Positions 14,044 through 22,248 of a stretch of 30,968 nucleotides of DNA are shown in pieces. Below the pieces are notes generated by a model that searched no databases, was not told where the DNA came from, and was given only the letters and a program-made list of their open reading frames with translations. This DNA is from Solobacterium sp. GTDB lineage: Bacteria; Bacillota_I; Bacilli_A; Erysipelotrichales; Erysipelotrichaceae. The position numbers and the translations under genes are program-made. The DNA is taken from assembly GCA_017543025.1 (NCBI GenBank), contig JAFYGX010000038.1, positions 1 to 30,968 of the forward strand. The letters are read 5' to 3'. The stretch's first letter is position 1. Each line of letters begins with the position of its first letter.

Positions 14044-16278
14044 TCAGAGATATCGCTTCCAGGTCTGAATGCGCTGACGCATGCCTTCGATATCGAGTAC
14101 ACCGTATGCGAATCCTTTTCGTACCAGTTCGTCCGGTACATACGGATCATATTTTTCGAATACCGGGACTTCCTTCGGGTACAGCAGAGACATCGGATCA
14201 ATTTCCTGCTCTGCCCGACGTACGACAATCTCATAGAATTCCGCTTCCGATACTGCCATCGTAAACTGCATGAAATAGGGTCTGGAAGAAGTGAATCCTT
14301 TCAGCTGCAGCGCTTCTCTGCAGAGAATCTTCAGAAAACGTTCAAGGGCAAGAAAGGAATAGCTGCCAAGCCAGGGGAACAATACCCACATGTTTTCTCC
14401 GAGAGAAACCAGCGGGCGGTCTTTCATAAGGGCTTTCTGAAAGGTATCCCGTGCATCTTTCAGCCGGCATACCGCATGTTTCAGAAGATAAGGATACTGT
14501 CTGTCTTCAGCAAGCACCTGATACATCCGTTCCAGAATACGGGTATGTATATCGCCGGCCACATCGCCGAAATATGCCGGGATGTTTCCTTTTACCAGCG
14601 TACAGTAAACTTCGAGATGTCTGTGGTCCACTTCATCTACGACCCATACTCTTCCGGCAATCGCAATCTTTTCTCCGACCGGAGGCGGTTTGACAATTGT
14701 TCCGAGCTGTTCGGAGCTGGTGCGGACGGTGTACTCCACATTTTCCTGAAATACTGCATAGAATTTATACTGATTGACGATATGCTCACCGGTGATGCCG
14801 ACAATGAGGCCTTTGTTTTCCGTCAGACTGATATGGTCCTGCGCAATCAGATGGCGCAGAAGAATCCGGAAATCGTCCTGTGAGATGCCTTTGAAACAGT
14901 TAAGCGTAAGAATACGGGAGGCAAGCTGTGCCGGCGTCATTTCTCCGCCTGAGGCAAGGGTGCTCATGGTCTGATGATATAAGAGACTGTATGGCAGCCG
15001 GCCGCTGCGGGGCGGTTCGACAAACCGTTCTTCAATATAGAGCTGTACTAATGCGATACCCTGAATCAGATACCAGGGAATGCTTTCCGGAAGCAGGGCT
15101 CTGGCTTCCGGATGGTCTTCCCGCATGACGAACCACATCTCGGAAGGATTTCCTCTGCGTCCGGTTCTGCCCATGCGCTGCAGAAAACCGGACACGGTAT
15201 ATGGGGCATCAACCTGAAACGCGCGTTCCAGCCGGCCGATATCAATGCCGAGCTCGAGCGTGGCAGTCGCACAGATACTGCGCAGCGAATCGTCGTTTTT
15301 CATTTCTTCTTCGGCGCTCTGCCGATAGGAGGCGGAAAGATTTCCGTGATGAATCAGAAACCGGTCCGGTTCCTGATTGGCTTCGCAATACTGACGCAGC
15401 ACCTGGCAGACGGCTTCACATTCTTCCCGGGAGTTGGTAAAAATCAGACATTTTCGGCCTCTGGTATGTTCAAAGATATAACCATATCCGGGGTCTGCGG
15501 CGATCGGCGCATGGTCATCTGCTGCTTCGGCTTCCGGAATATCTTCCGGTGTATCCTGGTTTTCATCTGCCTGCGGATCGGTATTGTAAAAGTGCTCCAT
15601 GCTTAAGCGCCATACTTCCTTTCCGCCTTCAAACCGCGGTATCTGAGTTTTTCTGCCGCTTCCTGCCGCAAGAAAGACGCCGGCTTCTTCCGGATTTCCG
15701 ATCGTTGCGGAAAGACCGATGCGTCTTGGAGAACAGCCGGCAAGCCGGCACATCCGTTCAATCAGGCAGAAGGTCTGCAGTCCCCGGTCACCGCGGATCA
15801 GAGAATGAATTTCATCAATGACAATGAAGCGCAGATCTCCGAACAGTGAAGGAATCTCCATGTATTTATTGATCATCAATGCTTCAAGAGACTCGGGTGT
15901 GATCTGCAGGATGCCGGAAGGGTGTTTCAGCAGTTTCCGTTTTCTGGTCTGTGAGGCATCTCCGTGCCAGCGGGTAACCGGGATACCCTCTTCTTCGCAG
16001 AGCTCATTCAGACGGATAAACTGATCGTTGATGAGAGCTTTCAATGGCGCAATATAAAGAACCCCGACCGAAGCGGAAGGGGCCTCTGAGAGCAGGGTGA
16101 GAATAGGAAAAAATGCGGCTTCTGTTTTGCCGGAAGCCGTGGAAGCAGTCAGAAGAACGTTGTCTTCAGAATTGAAAATTGCCTCTGCCGCAGCGTTCTG
16201 CACGCCGCGCAGACTGGTCCATCCGGACCGGTAGATGTAATCCTGAATAAACGGAGCGTAGCGATCAAATGCATTCAT
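14044..16278 (-). CDS. Lhr/BrxHI-like superfamily 2 DNA helicase (744 aa)
   Basis: DEAD/DEAH-type SF2 helicase of the Lhr group, close to BrxHI of BREX type 2. Visible motifs: the Q-motif region RGVQNAAAEAIF (24-35), Walker A ASTASGKT (45-52), Ia APLKALIND (77-85), Ib ITPES (126-130), DEIH (155-158), SAT (190-192), IV-like CLIFTNSREECE, V ATATLELGIDIG and VI QRMGRTGRRG. After the two RecA domains comes an Lhr-core-like winged helix and barrel (about 430-560, with GTIVKPPPVGEKIAIAGRVW), but no second helicase cassette, so it is shorter than full-length Lhr. It starts with an ATGA overlap on the ATPase gene and ends the operon. Expected to translocate on single-stranded DNA or RNA-DNA hybrids in concert with the other two proteins (inference). 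Confidence 0.88.
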   Translation of the reverse strand: MNAFDRYAPFIQDYIYRSGWTSLRGVQNAAAEAIFNSEDNVLLTASTASGKTEAAFFPILTLLSEAPSASVGVLYIAPLKALINDQFIRLNELCEEEGIPVTRWHGDASQTRKRKLLKHPSGILQITPESLEALMINKYMEIPSLFGDLRFIVIDEIHSLIRGDRGLQTFCLIERMCRLAGCSPRRIGLSATIGNPEEAGVFLAAGSGRKTQIPRFEGGKEVWRLSMEHFYNTDPQADENQDTPEDIPEAEAADDHAPIAADPGYGYIFEHTRGRKCLIFTNSREECEAVCQVLRQYCEANQEPDRFLIHHGNLSASYRQSAEEEMKNDDSLRSICATATLELGIDIGRLERAFQVDAPYTVSGFLQRMGRTGRRGNPSEMWFVMREDHPEARALLPESIPWYLIQGIALVQLYIEERFVEPPRSGRLPYSLLYHQTMSTLASGGEMTPAQLASRILTLNCFKGISQDDFRILLRHLIAQDHISLTENKGLIVGITGEHIVNQYKFYAVFQENVEYTVRTSSEQLGTIVKPPPVGEKIAIAGRVWVVDEVDHRHLEVYCTLVKGNIPAYFGDVAGDIHTRILERMYQVLAEDRQYPYLLKHAVCRLKDARDTFQKALMKDRPLVSLGENMWVLFPWLGSYSFLALERFLKILCREALQLKGFTSSRPYFMQFTMAVSEAEFYEIVVRRAEQEIDPMSLLYPKEVPVFEKYDPYVPDELVRKGFAYGVLDIEGMRQRIQTWKRYL

Positions 16279-17603
16279 AGTGTAAACTCCGCAAATGCTT
16301 CATCCGTTTCGTTGGAAACGGCTTCTGACTCCGCATAATGGAAGTCTTCAGAGGCAAGCAGATCACTGATATCCGTGTTCGGGTTCTGATAGAGCAGATC
16401 AAGCAGTTCAATGAAGTCACGTATCACTTCCCGCGGAGTGATATTCGTATCTGCGCCGATCCGTCCGTATTCAATTCGCAGGAAACCGGCAAGATCCTCT
16501 GCTGTAAGAGTACGCTCATAGCCATACAGACCGGCATGCATATCGGAGAGCTTTTCGCATAAGACAAGCATTTCCTCCGGAGTCAGAGGGTCGAGCCGGA
16601 TCACCGGGGCAAGCAGGTCTCTTGCGCCGGGCCTGGAAAAACGTCCTTCCGCAAGCCGGGAGCGGAGTGCTTCATAGCTGTATACGCCACGGCGTCTGTC
16701 TTCCAGTGCCTGCGGCGTCACCCCCATCAGGATGCCGATGTAGCTTGCCTTGCCCTGCAGGGTGTCGTTATACATCATGAGAATCTTTTCGTAGTTGTAC
16801 TGGCGCGCAATGGAATTGGGAATCTTGTAGATGTTGACAAGCTCATCAATCATGATGTACAGACCGGCATATCCGGCAAGGCGGAAGAATACGGCAAACA
16901 GCTTCAGGTAGTCATACCAGTCATCATCTGTGATGATCATATTGACGCCAAGCTCTTCCTTTGCCTCTTTCTTCTGGCTGTATTCCCCCCGGAACCATCT
17001 CACTACCTTTGCCTTGGTCTCATCATCTCCTTTGACATAAGCACGGTAATAGGCGGAAAGCAGTTTGGCAAATTCAAAGCCGTGCACCAGTTCGCTGACA
17101 GAGGAGGTTACCGCAAAGATCTTCTTGTCCGTAAGCGCAATGAGTGCGGGGTCTTCCGGACTCAGACCGGTTTCCATGACGGCTTCGTTCTGAACCGCAT
17201 TGATCCATCGGTCTAGAATCAGGTTCAGTGCACCGCCTTCCGGTTTTGTACGGGTAGAGAGGTTGCGGATCAGCTCCCGGTAGGTTGCCAGCCCCTGATT
17301 CCGTGTTCCCTGGAGTCGGCGCTCCGGAGAAAGATCCGCATCTGCGACAATAAAGCCGCGGTCCATGACGTAATTGCGGATCGTCTGCAGAAGAAAACTC
17401 TTGCCGGAGCCATAGCGTCCGGTAATGAACCGGAAGGAGGCCCCGCCTTCCTGAATGATATCCACATCATGCAGAAGGGCTTCGATCTCATTCTTCCGGC
17501 CGACTGTAATGTAAGGAAGACCAATGCGCGGAACAACGCCGCCCTTGAGTGAATTGAGCACGGCCTGAGAGATCCGCTTCGGTACTTTCTTTGTTTCTGT
17601 CAT
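16275..17603 (-). CDS. BrxD-like ATP-binding protein (DUF2791 type, 442 aa)
   Basis: P-loop ATPase of the BREX system ATP-binding family (PF10923, BrxD). The N-terminus (RISQAVLNSLKGGVVPRIG) fits the family's opening helix. Walker A is GRYGSGKS (62-69), then VADADLSPERRLQGTRNQ (86-103). Walker B is LYIMIDEL (248-255; D253, E254), followed by a sensor-1-like ILMGVTPQALEDRRRGVYSY (291-310), in which a Thr/Pro stands in the usual Asn region, and RLAEGRFSRP (316-325) with conserved arginines. The C-terminal tail is acidic. BrxD-type ATPases are thought to load or regulate the partner helicase; that is inference here. It overlaps both neighbours by 4 bases (ATGA), so all three are translated as a unit. 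Confidence 0.87.
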   Translation of the reverse strand: MTETKKVPKRISQAVLNSLKGGVVPRIGLPYITVGRKNEIEALLHDVDIIQEGGASFRFITGRYGSGKSFLLQTIRNYVMDRGFIVADADLSPERRLQGTRNQGLATYRELIRNLSTRTKPEGGALNLILDRWINAVQNEAVMETGLSPEDPALIALTDKKIFAVTSSVSELVHGFEFAKLLSAYYRAYVKGDDETKAKVVRWFRGEYSQKKEAKEELGVNMIITDDDWYDYLKLFAVFFRLAGYAGLYIMIDELVNIYKIPNSIARQYNYEKILMMYNDTLQGKASYIGILMGVTPQALEDRRRGVYSYEALRSRLAEGRFSRPGARDLLAPVIRLDPLTPEEMLVLCEKLSDMHAGLYGYERTLTAEDLAGFLRIEYGRIGADTNITPREVIRDFIELLDLLYQNPNTDISDLLASEDFHYAESEAVSNETDEAFAEFTL

Positions 17604-19456
17604 AATTGCTCTCCTTCAAGCAGTGTGGCGATATCATCGCGGTAATCTTCAATCAGATACAGTTCGTCATTTTCACAGCTGATAACCGTATCACCGATTT
17701 CCTCCATCAGCGCATCGTTGATCTCATCCGCAATAACCGAGGGCATCCTGTGCTGCTGTCTGAGCATTGCGGAAACGGATTCGTTTTTCAGCAGTGCGCG
17801 GAGCACTCTGATCTGCAGGGCATCCAGGGGAAGATCGGTTTTGGTCTCTGCGGGGACGAGAGATGGTTCCGGTTCGCTGTTCAGCTTCTTCAGATCTGAC
17901 AGTTCTTCTTCTGTAAGCAGGCTGTCGCGGGTAATCTCGGCATCTCTGCGGATCCGGTCAAGACCCGAAAGGCTGATCGTGATCTTCGGCTGGGCTGCTT
18001 CGATCTGTTCTTCTCTGTCTTTCTGAAGTACTTCTTCAATTGGCTTCACAGCCCAGGCAGAAGAAGGGTTTTCTCTCAGATACCGGCCGGTTTTAAGATA
18101 CCTTCGCAGTCTGAGATCCGCACCATGAAGCAGGCTCTGAAGCTTAGAACGGTTAAACTGCTTTTTATTATATCCTCTGGTATACCATCTTCCATCCGTG
18201 CAGAAATAAACCCTTGCGTTATTCCACTGAAAGGAACGGTCTGCTTCCTGCGGTCTGCCGAGGACGACCGCATTGATGAGCGGCATCCAGCGCAATGTTT
18301 CCGGAAGTCCGAAGCAGATGGTGAACAGGTCAGACCCGTTTTTCTGACAGGTTTCAAATACATGCCGGATCACGCGTGAAAACAGCGCTCTTCCGCGTTC
18401 ATTCTGCCCGTCAAGAACCGGCGAGCGGGAGAGCTTTGAATCCAGCAGGCATAATGAACGGATCAGTTCGTCATCTGTGCAGAGCGAAATATTCTGCAGC
18501 ACGGAGAGAATGGAATCATAATCTGGTTCCGGAGAATCGAGATACTTTGAAATGGTTTCTTTCGGAAGACCTTCTGTGATTCCAAGTTCCCTGATCCAGG
18601 TCTGAAGGTTGTCTGTAAATGCCGGATCCGCATGGTTCTCCTTCAGCAACGCATAAAAAGCGGCCAGCTGTCTCAGCCGGTCTTCCATGTCGGAGGCACC
18701 GATTCCGTTCAGCAGTTCATATGCGTAGATGTATTGTGCGGACAGCGGAATCGCTTCGTAGATTCCCCTCCGTATTTTAGTGCGCCAGGAAAAGTATCCC
18801 CTCAGCTTTCTGACATTCAGATCGCTGTAGGTCGGAAAATACTGAAAGAAATTTCCTTCCCAGGGAAGGTCATCTTCATAGTCTTTCATGAACTCTGCCT
18901 GCCGGACAAACAGCTCTGCCTTCATATTGCGGGAAAGAGGACGGGAGGATTCATACCGGGAGGGGTTCGGTGTTCCGGAAATCATGCGGCGCATTTCCGC
19001 AATCTTCGGCGGGGTGAATTCCCTTGGCGGAGAATAGGCGGCGGATTGAAATGGAAGGGAGGTTGAGCCATGAGAAGAAGCAGGCGCAGGGTCGTTCAGA
19101 ACAATGGTATAGCCATTGCCTTCGCAGCGGGTGTAAGCCTGATCGAACAGGCGGCAGACAAAAACAGAATCCGGCGAAGAGGCGAAGTCCAGCCCGACCC
19201 ATCCGTCTTTCTTCATGCGGAAAGGCGAAGAAAGAAACGGCTGCGGGTGTTCGGAAAGAATCTCACTGCCGCATCGAAGATCACAGCGTTCGATGAATTC
19301 ACCGGTCGCTGAATCGTATTGCCGCATCAGAAGAGCGATCCACATTCCGGTCTTCGGATGTAAAAGAACGGAAAGACCGGGGAAATCTGCCCATTTATGC
19401 TGTTCCTGAATATGATATCTGCGCAGTGCATAGGCTGCGAGTTCGTCCAGTTCCAT
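17600..19456 (-). CDS. TerB-N/TerB-C protein with MmcQ/YjbR-like N-terminal domain (618 aa)
   Basis: Residues about 180-390 carry the TerB-N signature (FFQYFPTYSDLNVRKLRGYF at 203-222, then WRTKIRRG and YIYAYELLNGIG at 242-253), and about 488-615 the TerB-C signature (SLSGLDRIRRDAEITRDSLL, then ADEINDALMEEIGD). No central TerB domain is obvious between them. The first 112 residues (KWADFPGLSVLLHPKTGMWI at 21-40, then CDLRCG and FRMKKDGWVGLDF, ending LFDQAYTRC) follow the pattern of MmcQ/YjbR double-wing domains, which have an LKC strand and an HMNKxHW strand. Such TerB-N proteins belong to a predicted DNA-processing arm of the Ter systems (Anantharaman and Aravind), where they may tether or sense complexes. 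AAGGAAGG lies about 8 bases before the ATG. First gene of the triad. Confidence 0.85.
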   Translation of the reverse strand: MELDELAAYALRRYHIQEQHKWADFPGLSVLLHPKTGMWIALLMRQYDSATGEFIERCDLRCGSEILSEHPQPFLSSPFRMKKDGWVGLDFASSPDSVFVCRLFDQAYTRCEGNGYTIVLNDPAPASSHGSTSLPFQSAAYSPPREFTPPKIAEMRRMISGTPNPSRYESSRPLSRNMKAELFVRQAEFMKDYEDDLPWEGNFFQYFPTYSDLNVRKLRGYFSWRTKIRRGIYEAIPLSAQYIYAYELLNGIGASDMEDRLRQLAAFYALLKENHADPAFTDNLQTWIRELGITEGLPKETISKYLDSPEPDYDSILSVLQNISLCTDDELIRSLCLLDSKLSRSPVLDGQNERGRALFSRVIRHVFETCQKNGSDLFTICFGLPETLRWMPLINAVVLGRPQEADRSFQWNNARVYFCTDGRWYTRGYNKKQFNRSKLQSLLHGADLRLRRYLKTGRYLRENPSSAWAVKPIEEVLQKDREEQIEAAQPKITISLSGLDRIRRDAEITRDSLLTEEELSDLKKLNSEPEPSLVPAETKTDLPLDALQIRVLRALLKNESVSAMLRQQHRMPSVIADEINDALMEEIGDTVISCENDELYLIEDYRDDIATLLEGEQL

Positions 19457-19518
19457 AATTGACGCCTTCCTTAATAAAACAGCCGCAGAGAAGAGTCTGC
19501 CGCCGCAGCAGTATCACA

Positions 19519-19546
19519 ATTATAGCGTGTTCTGTCCATGCGGCAA
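19519..19546 (-). promoter_or_regulatory. Sigma-A promoter of the TerB-N/BrxD/helicase operon
   Basis: On the minus strand TTGCCG (19546-19541) and TATAAT (19524-19519) are 16 bases apart. The expected start site gives a leader of about 55 bases before ATG 19456. A small GCAGA/TCTGC hairpin lies in that leader, followed by a short T-rich stretch. The promoter is divergent to that of the lipoprotein gene. Confidence 0.65.
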
Positions 19547-19589
19547 CGACGGCTCACAGCGTGTTTCCGCACGAAGCACGACTTCCTTA

Positions 19590-19617
19590 TTGAGAATGAA
19601 ATACGGTGTTTTACAAT
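19590..19617 (+). promoter_or_regulatory. Sigma-A promoter of the lipoprotein gene
   Basis: TTGAGA (19590-19595) and TACAAT (19612-19617) with a 16-base spacer, about 107 bases before the chosen ATG. It sits back to back with the TerB operon promoter, the two -35 boxes being about 45 bases apart. Confidence 0.5.
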
Positions 19618-19723
19618 AAAAGAACAACGGCGGCTGTCAGCGGTTTCCTGTATGAAACAGAAGAGAAATGCAGGAAGCCTGAAGCCGGATGGTTCTTCCG
19701 CAGAAGATGCGGGGAGGAGAGAA

Positions 19724-20242
19724 ATGAACATGAGTCTGATTCTGAAACGTATCACTGTGTGTTTTCTGACCGTTCTTCTTTGCGCATGCGGTCAGGGGAA
19801 TCACATAATCGGCCCGCGCACGGAAAGCGCCTGGAAGGAATGGGAGAAACAGCAGAAGGAGCTGAAGGAAACGTGGGGCGAAACGCCTGTATATGCATAT
19901 ATCCAGACGATCCTGGATGATCTTGCGAACGTCAATGCAAGAGTGGTGTTCAATGATGATTTTTCACTGGAAACAGACAGTCCGGAACTTGATGCACTTA
20001 AGAAGCTGTATGAAGACATGAACTGCAGCGAAACCTTTACGCTGAGCGAATTCCTTGCAAGACTTTCGGAACATGACATGCGCTATGCGGTCGGCGGAAT
20101 GCTGGATCTCGATAAGATCGAAGAAAAAGAAGACGGCGTTTATCAGGTGACTGCACTGTATTATCCGAATGCGGATTCAATGATGAACGTTACCTTTACC
20201 GTACGGAAAAACGAAGACGGAAGTTTCCGGACCGAATTCTGA
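19724..20242 (+). CDS. Small lipoprotein of unknown function (172 aa)
   Basis: Not recognised. The N-terminus (MNMSLILKRITVCFLTVLLCAC) is a lipoprotein signal: a positively charged start, a hydrophobic core and a lipobox L-C-A-C whose last Cys (C22) would be lipidated, placing the protein on the outer face of the membrane. The mature part is acidic and mixed helix/strand; it ends in TFTVRKNEDGSF, which looks like a small beta domain. ATG 19724 follows GGGGAGGAG at about 6 bases; the frame is open further upstream, but those codons lack a site and would bury the signal peptide. Expressed divergently from the TerB operon and not obviously part of it. Confidence 0.75.
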   Translation: MNMSLILKRITVCFLTVLLCACGQGNHIIGPRTESAWKEWEKQQKELKETWGETPVYAYIQTILDDLANVNARVVFNDDFSLETDSPELDALKKLYEDMNCSETFTLSEFLARLSEHDMRYAVGGMLDLDKIEEKEDGVYQVTALYYPNADSMMNVTFTVRKNEDGSFRTEF

Positions 20243-20324
20243 TCCGGTCAGGGAAAACAGAAAAAAAGGATGCAGGAAACAGAGCGGGACCGGATCCGTC
20301 CTTCAGAAATAAATGATTTTTCTG

Positions 20325-20353
20325 TTGACAGGGCGGATGCGGAAACGTAGAAT
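20325..20353 (+). promoter_or_regulatory. Promoter of rplJL
   Basis: TTGACA (20325-20330), a 17-base spacer, TAGAAT (20348-20353): near-consensus sigma-A promoter, as expected for a ribosomal protein operon. The start near 20360 leads directly into the L10 leader. Confidence 0.85.
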
Positions 20354-20359
20354 AACAGA

Positions 20360-20480
20360 CGTTATCGATACCAAAGACAGTAACGGCGAAAGCTTAATCA
20401 TGTTACCGAGGTTGAAAGTTTCGTGTATTTTAAGAACTTTTGAGCCCTTGCTGTCGTGAGGGCTTTTATATCGTACGGTA
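20360..20480 (+). ncRNA. Ribosomal protein L10 leader (autoregulatory mRNA element)
   Basis: The bases from TATCGATACCAAAGACAGTA (20364-20383) through AACGGCGAAAGCTTAATCATG to TTACCGAGGTTGAAAG match the conserved L10 leader of Firmicutes: the L10(L12)4 complex binds the kink-turn stem and represses rplJL. The leader ends in a terminator-like hairpin, AGCCCT (20443-20448) with AGGGCT (20459-20464), followed by TTTTATAT, which gives premature termination when L10 is in excess. The promoter is 10 bases upstream and rplJ starts 30 bases downstream. Confidence 0.88.
20443..20468 (+). terminator. Attenuator hairpin of the L10 leader
   Basis: AGCCCT/AGGGCT stem with a 10-base loop and a TTTTATAT tail, inside the L10 leader and ahead of rplJ. 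Expected to be controlled by L10 binding upstream; it is not an end of transcription for the lipoprotein gene alone. Confidence 0.7.
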
Positions 20481-20509
20481 AGCGATAACAGAAAGGGTAA
20501 GGTGAAGGA

Positions 20510-21061
20510 ATGAATCAGGCGGTATTAGAAAGTAAAAAGAATGTTGTCACTGAGATTTCTGACAAGTTCAAAAATTCCGGCTCTACTGTCATCGCAGAGT
20601 ACCGTGGCCTGAGCGTTGCTGAAGTCACTGAGCTCCGCAGAAAGATGCGTGAAGAGAATGTTGAGATGAAGGTTTACAAAAACACTCTCGCATCCCGCGC
20701 AGCTGATGATGCAGGACTGAGTGAACTGAAGGACGTACTTACAGGACCGAATGCACTGGTGTTTGGACCGGATGAAACCGCAGCGAGCCGCGTTCTTGCG
20801 CAGTTCGCAAAAAAGCATAAGGCACTGATTCTCAAAGGCGGAGTCGTCGAGGGTAAAGTCGTCGATCTGAAAACGATCAATGAGCTCTCTTCACTTCCGA
20901 ACCGTGAGGGAATGCTGTCAATGCTGTTATCTGTATTACAGGCACCGGTTGCGCAGTTCGCCCGCGCAGTGAATGCAGTTGCGGAAGCACGCAATGGTGC
21001 ACCGGCAGAGGGAGAAGCCCCTGCTGAAGAAGCAAAACCCGCTGAAGAGGCGGCTGCCTAA
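20510..21061 (+). CDS. rplJ: 50S ribosomal protein L10 (183 aa)
   Basis: L10 anchors the L7/L12 stalk dimers to the 23S rRNA and so recruits translation GTPases. The N-terminal globular part is typical: [20 protein letters not shown] (25-44), [15 protein letters not shown] and TGPNALVFG, followed by the C-terminal L7/L12-binding helix ([20 protein letters not shown]). The tail after residue 160 is Ala/Glu/Pro-rich ([16 protein letters not shown]), longer than in E. coli. AAGGTG precedes the ATG. First gene after the L10 leader, 14 bases ahead of rplL. Confidence 0.97.
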   Translation: MNQAVLESKKNVVTEISDKFKNSGSTVIAEYRGLSVAEVTELRRKMREENVEMKVYKNTLASRAADDAGLSELKDVLTGPNALVFGPDETAASRVLAQFAKKHKALILKGGVVEGKVVDLKTINELSSLPNREGMLSMLLSVLQAPVAQFARAVNAVAEARNGAPAEGEAPAEEAKPAEEAAA

Positions 21062-21075
21062 GGAGGAAAAATAAA

Positions 21076-21447
21076 ATGGCAAAGTTAACAAAAGACGAAA
21101 TTCTCGCTTTTCTCGATGAAGCTACTATTCTTGAACTCAACGAACTCGTAAAGGCAATTGAAGAGAAGTATGGCGTAAGCGCTGCTGCTCCGGTTGCTGT
21201 AGCTGCTGCTCCGGCAGAGGCTGCTGATGAAGCACCGAAGAACGTTACAGTCGTTCTCACAAGTGTTGGTGATGCAAAGGTTGGCGTCATCAAGGTTGTT
21301 CGTACAATCACAGGTCTCGGCCTTGTTGATGCGAAGAAGCTGGTTGACAAGCTCCCTGCAGAAATCAAGAAGGATGTACCGGCTGACGAAGCTGATGCCA
21401 TCAAGAAGCAGCTCCTTGAAGCAGGTGCTACTGTTGAATACAAATAA
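21076..21447 (+). CDS. rplL: 50S ribosomal protein L7/L12 (123 aa)
   Basis: Stalk protein that contacts EF-G, EF-Tu and IF2. The N-terminal dimerisation domain ([20 protein letters not shown], about 6-25) is followed by an Ala/Pro hinge and the C-terminal domain with [36 protein letters not shown] and AGATVEYK at the end. Length is standard. A perfect AAGGAGG site sits before the ATG. Codon use is strongly biased toward common codons, as in highly expressed genes. A strong terminator follows. Confidence 0.98.
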   Translation: MAKLTKDEILAFLDEATILELNELVKAIEEKYGVSAAAPVAVAAAPAEAADEAPKNVTVVLTSVGDAKVGVIKVVRTITGLGLVDAKKLVDKLPAEIKKDVPADEADAIKKQLLEAGATVEYK

Positions 21448-21472
21448 TCGCCCGCTACAACATTAACTGAAT

Positions 21473-21503
21473 AAGCCGAGGGAGTATTACTCCCTTGGCT
21501 TTT
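21473..21503 (+). terminator. Rho-independent terminator after rplL
   Basis: AAGCCGAGGGAG (21473-21484) pairs with CTCCCTTGGCTT (21490-21501) around a 5-base loop with one G-T wobble, then TTTT. Since the rsmC-like gene and rpoB follow on the same strand, it probably lowers rather than stops transcription, keeping L7/L12 made in excess over polymerase. Confidence 0.85.
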
Positions 21504-21527
21504 CGCCCCTTTGAAAGGAGGCTCAAA

Positions 21528-22157
21528 ATGAAGGAGAAACACTATTTCACCGACAACCGGGATTTACCTTCCCGTCGGAGAGAGTTCATCTATGAGCTTC
21601 CGGGGGAAACCTTTGCATTTACTGCAGATGACGGAGTCTTCTCGAAAACCGGCGTCGATATGGGCACGCATGTGCTTCTGAAGGCGCTGCTGAAGGAAGA
21701 TGAGCTGACCGGAAGTCTTCTGGATCTCGGATGCGGATATGGCGTGATCGGAGTGGTTCTGAAACGCTTCTTTCCCGCACTCGAAGTAACTGCAGTGGAT
21801 GTGAACCCAAGGGCGGCCGAGCTGTGCGAGCTTAACAGTGCAGCGAACCGCGCTCCGGTAACGGTGCTTGTGTCGGATGGATTTGAGAGGCTTGGCGATG
21901 CACGGTATGACGTGGTTGTGACAAACCCGCCGATCCGGGCCGGCAAGAAGACGATCTACAGACTGTTCGAAGACGCCTTTACGCATCTGAAGGAAGGCGG
22001 ACGGTTTTATGCGGTAATCCGCCGCAACCAGGGCGCCGAAAGCGCGATGAACAAACTGGCAGAGCTGTTTGAAAGCTGTGATCTGACTGACCGCGACAAG
22101 GGGTATTGGGTTTTGCGATGCGTTCGATTATCAGTTGACGCAGAACAAAGTGAATGA
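21528..22157 (+). CDS. RsmC/YbxB-like rRNA methyltransferase (209 aa)
   Basis: Class I SAM-dependent methyltransferase of the MTS family, the same family as E. coli RsmC (16S rRNA m2G1207) and the B. subtilis YbxB found at this place between rplL and rpoB. Motif I is LLDLGCGYGVIGVVL (about 65-79). The acidic motif is VTAVDVNPRAAELC, and the catalytic motif IV is VVVTNPPIRAGK (NPPI, typical of N-methylation of guanine). Start ATG 21528 follows AAAGGAGG by 6 bases; an in-frame upstream ATG at 21495 lies inside the terminator stem and is unlikely. The exact target base is inferred from family and position. Confidence 0.88.
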   Translation: MKEKHYFTDNRDLPSRRREFIYELPGETFAFTADDGVFSKTGVDMGTHVLLKALLKEDELTGSLLDLGCGYGVIGVVLKRFFPALEVTAVDVNPRAAELCELNSAANRAPVTVLVSDGFERLGDARYDVVVTNPPIRAGKKTIYRLFEDAFTHLKEGGRFYAVIRRNQGAESAMNKLAELFESCDLTDRDKGYWVLRCVRLSVDAEQSE

Positions 22158-22163
22158 TAGTAT
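22135..22163 (+). promoter_or_regulatory. Internal promoter before rpoB
   Basis: TTGACG (22135-22140), 17 bases, TAGTAT (22158-22163), overlapping the last codons of the methyltransferase gene. It gives rpoBC a start of their own after the rplL terminator. Confidence 0.6.
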
Positions 22164-22248
22164 TGTAAGTTGACAAAACATCGGAAATCAAGGGGACCTG
22201 TACCCCTGTTTCCGCGTTTTCGACAATGCAGGCGAAAGGATGGCAAAC

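Noticed and set aside
14044..19456. A complete BREX or DISARM system
   Set aside because: Only a BrxD-like ATPase and a BrxHI-like helicase are present; there is no methylase, PglZ or nuclease in the window.
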